Positions 23,801-34,545 of a stretch of 64,000 nucleotides of DNA are shown here, piece by piece (position 1 is the first letter of the stretch; each line of letters starts with the position of its first letter). The position numbers and the translations under genes are program-made. The notes beneath the pieces are model-generated. The model worked only from the letters and a program-made list of their open reading frames with translations, did not search any database and had not been told where the DNA came from. Origin of the DNA: Monomorium pharaonis (Eukaryota > Arthropoda > Insecta > Hymenoptera > Formicidae); assembly GCF_013373865.1 (NCBI RefSeq), contig NC_050469.1, forward strand, positions 13,636,546 to 13,700,545, given 5' to 3'.

Positions 23801-26800
23801 GTGGCTTTCATCGGTAGATGGTCGTCCGGGGCGCTGTTCGTCTTGAACTCGTTCTCGGCCTTCTTTCAAATCTTTGTACCATTTGTAAACATTTTTTTGC
23901 GACATAGCCTTATCATCAAAAGCCTTCTGCAACATCTTCAACGTATCCGCGGCAGAATATTCATTCCGCAAACAAAATTTAATGCAAATTCTTTGCTCAA
24001 CAAAATCAAACATAGTAAAAATCGAAAAACTCACTTTTGTATGTTTACAAAAACACGTGTATCTCTGCAGCAATTGAATATATTGGCATGAAACTCTGCA
24101 TAGATGTCAAAGACAATACTACCAACCCACAAAAAAAATAATTTCATGATTTTATAGTATCCGCGAAGTTCAAATAAAAAATTTATCTTATTTTTTTATC
24201 ACAGTAGTATCAAATGTACTATGCCGTTATATAAATGCCAAATATATATAATTAAACGTATAATTTTTTTATATTTAAGAATAAACATCAAGTTTGTCAA
24301 TGTCTTGAACATATTGTTTTAAGATTAAAAAATCAAAAAAATTAGGAAAAAAGAATTTAATTATCCAATACGTATTATGCACCCGATAAAAGTTATTATG
24401 TCATAATATGTTTGTATGTGCATTTACCGGTATAAAGGACACTATTGTATTATAGCTTTCTCGTGGAAATAAAAATATGGCCCAGTTGAGCGCGGACAAG
24501 ATATTTCTAATACAATTAAATGAGGAGGATCAAAAACCGAATCCAGTGGTGAAACGAGTCAAGATGATCATGATCGCCGGTCTGTTTGTAGTACATGCTA
24601 ACAGGTATATATTTTTATATATTTATATTTGACTTTTGTGATGCTACAATAAAAAAAGATCTTTTCACTCTTTGATACAAGTTGTAAAATTTAAACCGGT
24701 TATGTACAACAATGTGTATGTATGCACGCACACACACACACACACACACACAAAATTGTACATAGCCGCTTTTAAATTATATATATAAAATATATCGTAT
24801 ATATACAACGGAGCAGGAAACCGTGGCCGAAGAAGCTATTGTGTCTGACCTCCATTACTTTTTTTTATGTTTGCGTTGCCTTTGTTAAACAATTTGTGAC
24901 GCCTAATTTCGACGTCAGGTCAGGTCTGTTAGATATTAGCATTTCGATACAGACTTCTATTCAATGAAGTATCCATATTCAATGAAGCTTTCCGTAGGAA
25001 GAAAGATCTTATCGCACCAGAAGTTTGGGTGTTTTCAAAGAGTTGTTCGCGGTAAGACGAAACTCGCAACGCAAACGGAAAAATAATCTTTTTTTTTGTA
25101 ATTGTCTTGAATATTTACGAAGATAAGAATTGAATGACGCTATAGAATACTTAATATGTTTTTAGAAAACATTGTTTTATGACCGTATTTTGTTGTTTTT
25201 TGATTGAATTGCAAATATAAAAAATTAAAGATAAAGTATTAAAAAAGTATTAAAAAATGTTATACTAAAATTAATTTGAGTGTATTTGTTTTTTCATGGT
25301 CTTTATTTTCGACAAAAAATAAATGAACTTTTTGAAAAATTAGATGTGTAAAATTATAGTTCTCTTTATTAACTGTCAAATAATAAAACGTATTAATTCA
25401 ATACATCAGTAACGCATGCCATTATAATTCTTTTTTTACGCAACATTATATTTATTCGAAACGAAAAAATTTTAAACATATTTTCAATATTTAAGATATC
25501 TTCTAATCAAAAGAATTATGCTTTCATGTGAGAAATTTGTATGAATGGTAAAGTGTATTTTAATATTGCATGAGAACGTTAATAATAACGTCCATACAAA
25601 AGATCGACTGTCGTCTATACAAAGTAAAATGAGAGTTTAAAAATAAGTGACATGACAGTGTGGTGGTACAGAGTACTTTGAGTGTTTCTCCCCATTTGTG
25701 ACAGTTATTCTGGATTACGTTTTAGTTCGCGAAAAAGTGTTGTTGCGTTCACTTCGCGTTTAATTTGCGTTCACTTTCTATCCAACTTTTATGTTGTATT
25801 GTTAAAAGTAATAAGAATATAATGAAAAACTTATTTTTATAATTACATACATTACGATATGTGTATATATACATACTCAGTAAGCAAAAAATCATTGCTG
25901 CAACATTATTATAATGTTATTCACTAACATAGTAACGTTTCCAAGTATGTAGTTTTTAGCGTTGTATACAACATCATTATGACATAACATTTAATAACAT
26001 TTGAAAAACATTTAATAAATGTTTTAAAAATATTTTAATAATATTAGGACAGCAATATTATTAAGTAATATTTTTAAAATAATTATGAAACATTAAATTA
26101 CAATGTTTAGAAAATTTATCTAAAATCAACATTTTACAAATGTTGATTAATGTTTCTTGCTTACTGGGTATATATATTACTATGACATTAAACGCGGACC
26201 AAGGAAGATATAAGAATTTTTACAATATTTTTTAACAAATTTAATATTTATAATATTTATATTTATTACTTATTATTTATAGTTTAATTTTTTGAATTTG
26301 TTAATTCTTATGATTTGTGATTATTATCATATTATACATAGTAATTTTTTATGTAAACTTTTTTCTATACACACACACCCACACACACATAATTTTATTT
26401 TATAATAAATTTGCTTTATAATTATTTAAATTAGATCATTTTTTAATTAGATTTATTTATATTAAAATTTATATTATGTTTGTTGCAGCCGTTGGCCCTT
26501 TAAGAGTGGGGAAGGCGAGTATATGGCGAAAACAGTAACAACATCTATAAGTTCGGACGCGATAAATGGTTCTGATCACACCGAGAACTCCGAATTGAAA
26601 GAGCATCTGATGTTTTGGCCATCGATCAGCCCGGGTAGTATTGTACTATTGATAGTGATGTTAGCTCTAACGGTAAACCATATCTTCTTCGAGAATTACA
26701 AAAAAGAAGAAAAGGAAGAAGAGGAAGAGGAACAACAGGAACAGAAGGAGGAGACGACAGTAGAGAAGAAAGTGGAGCTCCTCGATGGTTCGGACAATCT

Positions 26801-29315
26801 GGATGATATGGATACCACTATGAACACGTTGCGAGAACGTTTTGGTGAAACATTATCGACAGTCCGAGAGCCGGTCTTTCCTCTGTCTGGTGTGGGTGGT
26901 GAATGGGATGATGAGGTCGAAGTGGAGTATTCCGATAAGGAGGTGCAGACTGATGTAATATTTAGCCATGATCTGAGCAATTCTGGCGAGGTTGACTTAT
27001 CGTCGAAAATCTCTGAAGCTCCTAGAAGCATAGAAGACTGTCTTGAGATATATAAGTCAGAGGTAAGAAAAAATAATAAGGCAATATAATATACTTTGTA
27101 ATGCAATATAATCAATACATATATATTATTTTACATGTAAGCTTGGAGCCAGTGCCTTGACGAATGAGGAAGTGATACAATTGGTGAATAACAAAGATAT
27201 ACCTGCGTACCAATTGGAAAAGGCGGTGGGCAATATGGAACGCGGTGTCGATATTAGACGTCTTGTCGTGGGTACTACCGGCAAGTTCATCGAGAAGATA
27301 ATAGATTTGCCATATAGAAACTATGATTACAGTAAGGTGCTTGGCGCTTGCTGTGAGAATGTGATTGGTTACGTGCCGGTACCGGTTGGCATCGTTGGAC
27401 CGTTGTTAATCGATGGGCAGCTATATCACGTACCAATGGCGACAACGGAGGGCTGCCTAGTGGCGTCTACCAATCGCGGTAGTCGTGCACTTCTAAAATG
27501 TGGCGTAACCACCCGCGTAACAGCTGACGGAATGACCCGAGCACCCGTAGTGCAATTCCCGAACATTATGCGTGCATATGAAGCGATGTTATGGATAGAA
27601 CAACCGCAGAACTTTCAAGAGTTGAAGAATAGCTTTGATCAGACCAGTCGCTTTGCTCGTTTGAAAAAGATTCATCCGCGCATAGCCGGCCGTGATCTGC
27701 ATCTTCGCTTTGTCGCTACGACTGGTGACGCCATGGGCATGAATATGCTGTCGAAAGGGACAGAGAGATCTCTACAGACGCTGCAAACTCACTTTCCGGA
27801 TATGGAGATAATCTCCCTCAGCGGGAATCTCTGCACCGACAAAAAACCTGCGGCCGTCAACTGGATTGAAGGGAGAGGTAAAAGCGTGGTGTGCGAGGCA
27901 ATCGTGCCTGCCGATGTTGTGACACGCGTGTTGAAGACCTCAGTACATGAACTCGTCAATCTTAATAACAAAAAGAATTTAACTGGTTCAGCTTTGGCGG
28001 GCAGCATAGGCGGCTTCAATGCTCATGCCGCTAATATCGTAACCGCGATTTTTATTGCCACTGGACAAGATCCAGCGCAAAACATTAGCAGTAGCAATTG
28101 TTTAACGCTGATGGAACCGTGGGGCGTGGACGGCAAAGATCTGCGTGTGACTTGCACGATGCCCAGCATAGAAGTCGGCACAGTGGGCGGTGGTACCGTT
28201 CTGCCGGCACAAGGAGCGTGTCTGGCGATGCTGGGGATCAAAGGTGCGCATCCTACGGAACCAGGCGAGAATGCTAAAAAGCTCGCCCAAATTGTTTGCG
28301 CCACTGTACTTGCTGCAGAACTATCTTTAATGGCCGCTTTAGCTTCTGGGGACCTGGTCAAGAGTCATTTGAGGCATAACAGGTACATAACTTATGAGTG
28401 TCTTATTCAGCATTCTTTTCAGTTATTTTTATAGTTTTGAAAGTTTGGAAAAAACCAGTTTTCTTTTATTTTTTTAATGGATTTTTTCGATTTCTTTCCC
28501 AAAGGTACAAAAATGTATTTGGAAAAAATTGACATATGTTCGTAAAATCTTCCACATTTGCTCCACATTTATTCTAAATAATTAGGAAATGGTTCATACA
28601 TATAAAAAGTTTAAAGTTAGTCTTATAAAGTTTTTGTTCTTAAAGTATTTAGGCCTGTTCTTTGTCGCTGGACTGTTGCACTGGTGCAATAAATTAGAAT
28701 GAGAAGAAATGTATTTGTTTTATTCTAACTTATTGCAGCGATAAAGAACAGGGGGTCTATTACGGTTCTTGGGTGAGTTCACTCACTTTTCACATTTTCA
28801 GCACTGCCTCCACTGATTGGTGTATACTTTTAGAACTAACGATATACATCACTGTTGCTCACTTTTCACATTTTCACAGTGAGTGAGCTCACCCAAGAAC
28901 TGTAATAGACCCCCAGGCCTCTTAAATTTAAGTATAATATAAAGGGGAACATAAAACAAACTCCACAGTAATAAATAAAAATATAATTAATATATTTATT
29001 AAATAAAATAAAATATACATTTTTTTTAATTATTTGTGAACTTATACATAATTTAAACAAACCTAGAATAGTATTAACATTAGAAAAGTACGAGTAACAT
29101 TTTAGGGGATTAAAAATAATTTGGCAATAAAAAAACTCAAATTGTGAATAACTAGAAATTAACAGATAATTATTTGATTGTAAGTAACAAATTTGTATGA
29201 TTTTTTTTCTGTTTGCAGATCGTCTATCCTAGTTAGTAACCCGGTGCCTACAACTATGAATAGCAGTACTAACAGTGGCCACAAACTGACTGTGCCAAAT
29301 GTTTTGCAGTTTTAA
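20606..29315 (+). CDS. Hmgcr: 3-hydroxy-3-methylglutaryl-CoA reductase
   Basis: Reduces HMG-CoA to mevalonate with two NADPH in the ER membrane; in insects this feeds isoprenoids and juvenile hormone, not sterols. Eight exons: 20606-20785, 21249-21360, 22615-22696, 22772-23069, 24456-24604, 26489-27062, 27142-28382, 29219-29315. Phases close throughout and give 910 aa, near the Drosophila length (about 916). Exons 1-5 encode the membrane domain, including VHANSRW, like the vertebrate VHAHSRW. Exon 6 adds a hydrophobic segment and an acidic linker. Exon 7 carries the catalytic domain: Glu in ENVIGYVPVPVG (about residue 537), DKKPAAVNW (Lys about 700), GQDPAQN (Asp about 775), DAMGMN (about 661-666), GTVGGGT, and His in KSHLRHNR (about 874). 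The AMPK-type Ser after HNR is kept at about 880 across the last junction. The start is the first ATG in frame with no earlier coding sequence. Introns 2, 4, 5 and 7 carry transposon relics. Confidence 0.96.
20819..20886. repeat. (TA)n plus poly(T) tract in Hmgcr intron 1
   Basis: About 23 TA units followed by some 21 T, shortly after the exon 1 donor. Likely length-polymorphic. Confidence 0.95.
21045..21170 (+). pseudogene. Decayed duplicate of Hmgcr exon 2 inside intron 1
   Basis: This stretch aligns with true exon 2 (21249-21360). Shared words include 'gactgatatta' against 'ggctgatatta', 'atgacgatagtacgct' against 'atgacgataatacgct', and 'ttatttacttatca' and 'agtttcgcaa.ttgcaaaaaa' in both. 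It contains length changes that shift the frame, lacks a clean cag acceptor ('aatagaaaaaag' only) and has no GTAAG donor after the homologous end. It is therefore a dead exon copy from a tandem duplication of about 200 bp. Fly and vertebrate exon duplications with mutually exclusive splicing are known as a class, but the broken signals here argue against use. Confidence 0.75.
21441..21893. mobile_element. Long palindromic MITE in Hmgcr intron 2
   Basis: The arms extend over most of the unit. The left begins 'aacttacctaggaaaaaatg' and the right ends 'cattttttcccgggtactt'. Long AT-rich inner blocks ('tatataaaaacatataaata', 'agacatattt') pair in inverted order and the centre is 'catatatatttcggaatata'. 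No coding capacity. Confidence 0.75.
23259..24204. mobile_element. Head-to-head (foldback) mariner relic in Hmgcr intron 4
   Basis: The ends read CTGTGATAAAAAAAATAAGG and its inverted copy, flanked on both sides by TA, the target duplicated by Tc1/mariner elements. Each arm, about 400 bp, is a 5' half of a mariner: both encode the transposase N-terminus on opposite strands pointing inward. The unique centre (about 23661-23800) continues only the minus-strand copy into the second helix-turn-helix (RRLTIRDLADAAGIS). The DDD catalytic region is missing, so the element cannot make active transposase. Long arms with mirrored coding ends suggest an abortive transposition or a snap-back repair product. 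Confidence 0.85.
23664..24073 (-). pseudogene. Mariner transposase N-terminal fragment (right arm copy)
   Basis: The minus-strand frame contains the mariner paired-like DNA-binding region: FVEQRICIKFCLRNEYSAAD, then MLQKAFDDKAMSQKNVYKWY, then the GRPSTDES linker. An in-frame TAA follows DESHV at about 23798. Beyond it the reading resumes as EIKDLVLENRRLTIRDLAD and ends where the other arm begins. About a third of a mariner transposase is represented and no catalytic aspartate motif is present. The left arm (about 23450-23640, + strand) holds a second copy with frameshifts and a stop. Confidence 0.8.
24728..24752. repeat. (CA)n microsatellite in Hmgcr intron 5
   Basis: Short uninterrupted CA tract. 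Confidence 0.9.
25875..26170. mobile_element. MITE in Hmgcr intron 5, about 296 bp
   Basis: The ends 'actcagtaagcaa' and 'ttgcttactgggta' are inverted copies embedded in TATA-rich flanks. The interior is made of diverged iterations of 'aacatt' and 'aatgtt', giving many internal inverted repeats, but no open frame. Confidence 0.7.
28653..28752. mobile_element. Short palindromic MITE in Hmgcr intron 7
   Basis: 'cctgttctttgtcgctg' on the left faces 'cagcgataaagaacagg' on the right, with 'gcaataaattagaat' facing 'attctaacttattgc' inside. It directly abuts the next element. Confidence 0.75.
28751..28915. mobile_element. Palindromic MITE in Hmgcr intron 7, about 165 bp
   Basis: The ends 'gggggtctattacggttctt' and 'aagaactgtaatagaccccc' are inverted copies; inner blocks 'gggtgagttcactc' and 'gagtgagctcaccc' pair too. 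The word 'aggcct' flanks the outside of the two abutting elements (28651 and 28915), which suggests nested or back-to-back insertion at one site. Confidence 0.8.
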
Positions 29316-29605
29316 AAATCTTTATGCAGCTGTGTAAAATTTTTAGTACGTGTGTGGCGAATGAATATTTTCATAATTTCTGTACAAAGCGGGCTGTTGT
29401 TATGTTTATTATTTTGCACCTGTTTTATTAGCGTTCCAAAGACACAATCATATATGCACGTTTCTACTGTATGTAGAATGAGATGAGGTCAAACTCTATA
29501 TATGTATATGTATATTATGTATATATGTACATGAAAAAAGTATATCGCAGAATTGTTTTGACGGAAATGATCGACTGTCTCTCCCTATGGTGCTGTAATG
29601 TTAAT

Positions 29606-29611
29606 AATAAA
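29606..29611 (+). terminator. Polyadenylation signal for Hmgcr
   Basis: AATAAA about 290 bp after the Hmgcr stop codon, the first canonical hexamer in the 3' flank. Confidence 0.55.
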
Positions 29612-29615
29612 CTTT

Positions 29616-30763
29616 TTAATTGTTCCGAAATGTTTATTGTATTAATCAGAATTTAATTTATCCACGAATTAAACATCTAATTTAAAAATCATAGTAAAAA
29701 CAAATTATAGTAAAAAAATAAAAATGCAACTTTTACCTTTACTATTTATACATTAGAATGTTTAACTGTAATATGTAATTGTAATTTATATATTATATTA
29801 TAATGTACCATTAATAATGTACTCGTGGAGCAAAACTAGATTTTTCTAATAACCTTCGAAAAATTAATACAACAGCGATAACACAATTTTAATTGACTAC
29901 AATCTTAATAAGAATTATTTCTTTAATAAAAAAAATTGACAATAATTAGTTTACGTAGATATTTTCAATGTAATTGTTTCGCATTACATATTTATTTTTT
30001 TCTCGGTTCTCTGTAGCAAATATATAATTATTTACTGTAATATTATTTACGTTTACTTACTGTAATATTATATCAAAAAAGTAAAAACAAATTTTTCACA
30101 AAAGAATTGAAGTTTATTTCAACCTCTGTACCTCTATGATATCAATTGTTACTTAAGTAGCGTCTTTAGAATTAAATGAAAAAGAATATCGTTCCCATTT
30201 TAGACGAGGAAAATAATTACTCTAAAATTACAGTAAAATTGTTACATCAATGTAACTAGAAGAAATATCGAAATAGTTTCCATATTTCATAATTGTAAAT
30301 ATTTATAATATATATTTTTGTAAAGTAAATGTAAATAATACAAAGCTTAATTTTAAAAATACATTTATATAAAGATTTATAAAAATAAACAGTAAGAGAA
30401 AAGTATTATAATTGATCATATACTTTATTTTAAAATCTGATTTGGTGAAACAATATATATAAAAGTACATAAAATTACCCCAGCGAGAAACGATAATGAA
30501 TTCGACATCAATTCGATGTCGAATCGACATCGAAATAATTTGTCGATTCGATGTACTATTTCTCACTGGGTACATTGATTAACAGAGTACAAATCTTATG
30601 TGCATCCAAATTTTCGAGACAAAAAACAATTTCTTTTTTAAGAGACAATCTTATCTGTAAGATCATATTCCTATTCGTAGGAGAAAATCATTCTCTCTCA
30701 CATAAAGTATAAGATATGAAATATGCATTGAGTCGTGCTATATTGCGAATAATATTCGGGCAT
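29616..30763. other. Convergent intergenic region between Hmgcr and XPA
   Basis: AT-rich 3' flanks of two convergent genes. No coding frame is supported. It contains one short palindrome (30477-30571). Confidence 0.6.
30477..30571. mobile_element. Short palindromic MITE, about 95 bp
   Basis: The ends 'cccagcgagaaa' and 'tttctcactggg' are inverted, with inner repeats of 'attcgatgtcgaat'. Non-coding. Confidence 0.65.
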
Positions 30764-32429
30764 TTACATTTTTTCATATGTGTCCTCATAACCGCATGTT
30801 GTGCAAGTATGCGAATACGTATCATCCTCTTCGTTGTACGTGTCTTCTCCAAACTCGTGAACGTGTGACGCTTTGGTAGTTTTATCATATAATGAACTTC
30901 TCACTTGCATTCGCAACTGTTTGATCTTCATTAAAAAACGTAAAATTTGTTTTAGCAACGAAACAAGACTTATATTAAAATTACTTATACACATGTAAGA
31001 GAAAGTTAAGATACCTTTTTATTGAATTTCTTAATTTTAGTTCCCTCCCGCTTCATATCGCGCGCTTCTTTCTCCTTCAACAGTTTTTCCTCTGAACCCC
31101 AAACTTCCAAAGCTCTCTGTTCTATCTGTAGATGCAGATATAACTTCATCTCGCCCCAATTTGCATTGTGAGGATTCTTTCGCACAATAAACTTTAGAGG
31201 GGGTTCCCGCCGATCGAGATCGCAATCTTTCAACAGATATTCTTGTTTGGCTTCAGTTTTGGTAATTAAGGAATGCTTTCCCTCTTTATCTCTAAAATAG
31301 TATATAACAATATAACATTCGCGACATATCAAGAGGCATATAGAAGAGAAAATACTATATAAATAAAACTTAAATGCTATCATACCTGCACTTATCACAA
31401 ACAGTCAGATCAAACGTTCGCAAAAGATACGAATCTTCAAATTCTTGCTGACACTCCTCACACTTAGAAAATTTACCAATAATTGGATCGGGTTCAGTTA
31501 CAATCTTCAACTAAATAAAAAAATGTATATTATATAATGTATCAATATATACATATTAGTTTATATGTATACGTGTTATGTTTACCATTTGCTGTTCTAA
31601 TTCATCATTTTCTTCTATCAGGAAACCTCCACCGCTATCAATCACGCGCTTTCCTTGAACTTTTATCATTCTTCCTTTTGTGGAGTCACTGCTTTCTCTA
31701 TATTGTCAATAAAAATACTAATAAGGGAAGTGTCACAGGCGAACAACGCCAATTTGATTCTCCATGAAAAGTGTTGTTGAACACAAAAATCAAAAAGACA
31801 CGTATTTTTTGTGTGTGTAGAATTTCATGTTTAGAGGATGGAATATTCCTTTGAAAATGAGAGTATTTTGTTAAACAAAAAAATTAAAAAATTTGTTCTT
31901 TATAACATCAAAAAGTACTCTTGAAACTGTACAACTTTTATTAAAAAATTTTTTTCTATCTCTTATACTTCCAACGGTATTCGCTCCAAAAAGAAAAATG
32001 ACGTTTTTTTCAAAGACGTATTTCACTCTCTAAACATAAAATTCCACACATAAAAAAATGTGTCTCTTTGATTTTTATATCCAACAATATATTTCATGGA
32101 GAATTAAATTGGTGTTGGACACCGGTGACACTTCCCTTGTAAGTATCTGAATCAAATTATTTCAGAAAAAAAAAGCATTTTAAAACTATCAAACAAGTAA
32201 TAAGACTAAACACTAAGATTCTATTGTATTACATAGATATATTATTAACTTTTTCATATAGATTTAACACATACTTTGCATATGGATGAGTTACAATCTT
32301 AGATTTTTTTAACAGAAGTGCTTTTTGACGATTTTTCTCAGCTCTCTCTTTGAGCTGTCTCTCCATTTCCGCGTTGTCTCCATTCTTGTTAGAATGATTT
32401 TCTACAGTTGTAGTTGCTGTACTAGCCAT
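30764..32429 (-). CDS. Xpa: DNA repair protein XPA homologue
   Basis: Scaffold of nucleotide excision repair that verifies damaged DNA and places RPA, TFIIH and ERCC1-XPF. Five exons in transcription order: 32429-32275, 31697-31586, 31510-31386, 31291-31015, 30925-30764. Phases close and give 276 aa (human XPA has 273). The zinc finger is CEEC at residues 106-109 and CDKC at 127-130, almost the same numbers as the human cysteines. After it come DKEGKHSLITKTEAKQEYLL and LKFIVRKNPHNANWGEMKLY, the conserved DNA/RPA-binding core, and the family C-terminus CTTCGYEDTYEKM. The N-terminus has a basic KNRQKALLLKK run. A conserved GGGFLIEE motif (ERCC1-binding region) lies just before the zinc finger. 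An AG acceptor near 32500 suggests a 5' untranslated intron. Intron 1 contains a 414-bp MITE. Confidence 0.95.
31725..32138. mobile_element. MITE in XPA intron 1, 414 bp
   Basis: The ends 'gggaagtgtcac' and 'gtgacacttccc' are perfect inverted repeats. Longer imperfect pairing follows ('ccaatttgattctccatgaa' against 'catggagaattaaattgg', and 'agaatttcatgtttagag' against its diverged complement). It takes up most of the intron and has no coding capacity. Confidence 0.8.
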
Positions 32430-34545
32430 TTCTTAACAAAACGTCAAATTCCCGTGTTTGTACTTCGTGTCGATAATATGCTTTCAACGAATCAATCCTG
32501 AAAATAAACAAATCTCAATCATGTTTGTTATCCTTTAAAATTATAAACATTCGAATACTGTGCACAGAAAGCATTTTAGCTGTAAACAAATTCACCAAAA
32601 AGGTAACACGACGCAATGACTATATATAACATATATTAGATAGAAAGTCAAAGCTTCAGAAGTTTTAACAGGTTTATTTGAAACATTATACAAATAGAGT
32701 TACATGCAAAATAAAAAATGTAAAAGTGAAATGCTGTATTTCATGACAGCAAGGTTACTCACCAACACTTTGTGTTATTTATTTATAACCTTACGTCATG
32801 CAAAGAAAGTAACGTTGAATAAGTTCGATTCATGACGAGTTAGAAAATCTATTAATGATATAAACAGAAATAACGCGAATTGTTCGCACAGTAAATCTCT
32901 CGATTCAGTTAAATTATATCACACGTTCTGTGGCTTTCTATGATTTTGATCAATTCTAATAGTTCTGATCTGTTCGCTCTAGCTGTCTTTATGCACTTTT
33001 TACACTTCAAAATACACATGCACAGCTCGATGTTATAGGCATGGCCACAAAATTAAATTGGAAAAAGCTGCTTTGAAAATTAAATTATAATACATTAATG
33101 TACAATATGCTTAAAATATATAAATGTAATGTGTTTTTAAATTAAATATCTAAAATTTCATCTACTGATGTTTGTTGAAATTTTTATTATTGTAAAGGGA
33201 GCATTTATGAAACAAAATAATATAAGAGGCCTATTTTGTTAACAATAACTCGGTATCGTTGTATTATCGTTGCACATATTAATATATACGCAACAACAGT
33301 ATAACGATATTGATACTGTCGTTGAGAGTTACAGAATAGGCCTCTTTAAAGATTAACAGATTTGACCTAATATTTGTAATTAATAATAATAATCAAAATA
33401 AAATGATAATAATATAATTAGTAAATTAATATTGCTATTCTATATTCAATTAATTTCCGAAATCTTTAAATATTCTACGATTTTTTATCATTAATTTGTT
33501 TAATATTATAAAAGCTTATATAAAAATATACAATAAAATTAAAAACAGAAGGCGTTTAAAGTAGTGCATAAAAATATTTTATTAAAATTCATGATTTAAT
33601 TCTTTTTGATTGCTGAAATCATACATATTACAATATCAATCAAAGCTTCCTTATTCCATTCTATTATAACTTGGACCAATACTAATTTCATAAGTTCACA
33701 CTTCGAAGTCCGCATATACTGATTCGCAATCATGAGTCGAATAAATTTATAGACTCGTCGCATTCATGTAATTTGATATCAAACGATCGTTGCTACATTG
33801 TTAGTATCTCAAATATTCACAAACATGATTATTTACAAAATGTATGCTGTATCGTAGACTAGACAAATTGCTGTTAAATGTATTACTGGAATGTGCGATA
33901 GTTTATAAGATATCGTTAGTAACGTTTGAATTGTTTATTTATTAAAACAAACATGTGAAATAAAACTAGTAAAAAACCACCATAATATACACTATATCTT
34001 GCAGATTATTAAAAAAATATATATAATAATTAAAGCGAAGGAAAGACTTAACGTTGGTCTGTTTTTTGCCCTGTTGTCAACTGTTCTTTCTTTGTCGAAA
34101 AGTATATAATTACATTTTAAGAGGAAAAAACAGGAGAAAATAAAGCAAAAAAGGAGGCAAAAGTAAAATTGAAGGAAACTACATTATTGTAGTCAGAAAA
34201 AACAGACCTTTTGTATATGACGCATGTGTAAGTAACTGCGCTTGCGTCATTATTGAGAAGACAACTGGCTCATATTATTTCTAAAGAAAAAGTGAAATTT
34301 CACGAACTTCTTCCCCCCTTTGCTCCATTACGTGCAATTTTATATTACAAGAATGTATCAACATTCTCGAAAACGATTTCGAAATATAAAAAAGAATCGT
34401 ATCAAATCGATTACTCGTCACGATAATAAATTGTCACGCTTTTGCTCAGAAGACATTGTGCTAGCAATGAATTGCACATGTAATACGCGTGAATCAATTC
34501 CGTTGTTTCGAATTCCGTTAGAAGAAATGTTAAAACAGTTAACCT
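32430..34545. other. Intergenic region between IQGAP 3' end and XPA 5' end
   Basis: Includes the XPA promoter side (32430-33000) and the IQGAP 3' untranslated region (up to 34545). One palindromic element at 33234-33348. No additional gene is supported. Confidence 0.55.
33234..33348. mobile_element. Palindromic MITE, about 115 bp
   Basis: 'aagaggcctattttgttaac' on the left faces 'acagaataggcctctt' on the right; inner 'cggtatcgttgtattatcgt' and its diverged complement pair. Non-coding. Confidence 0.7.
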
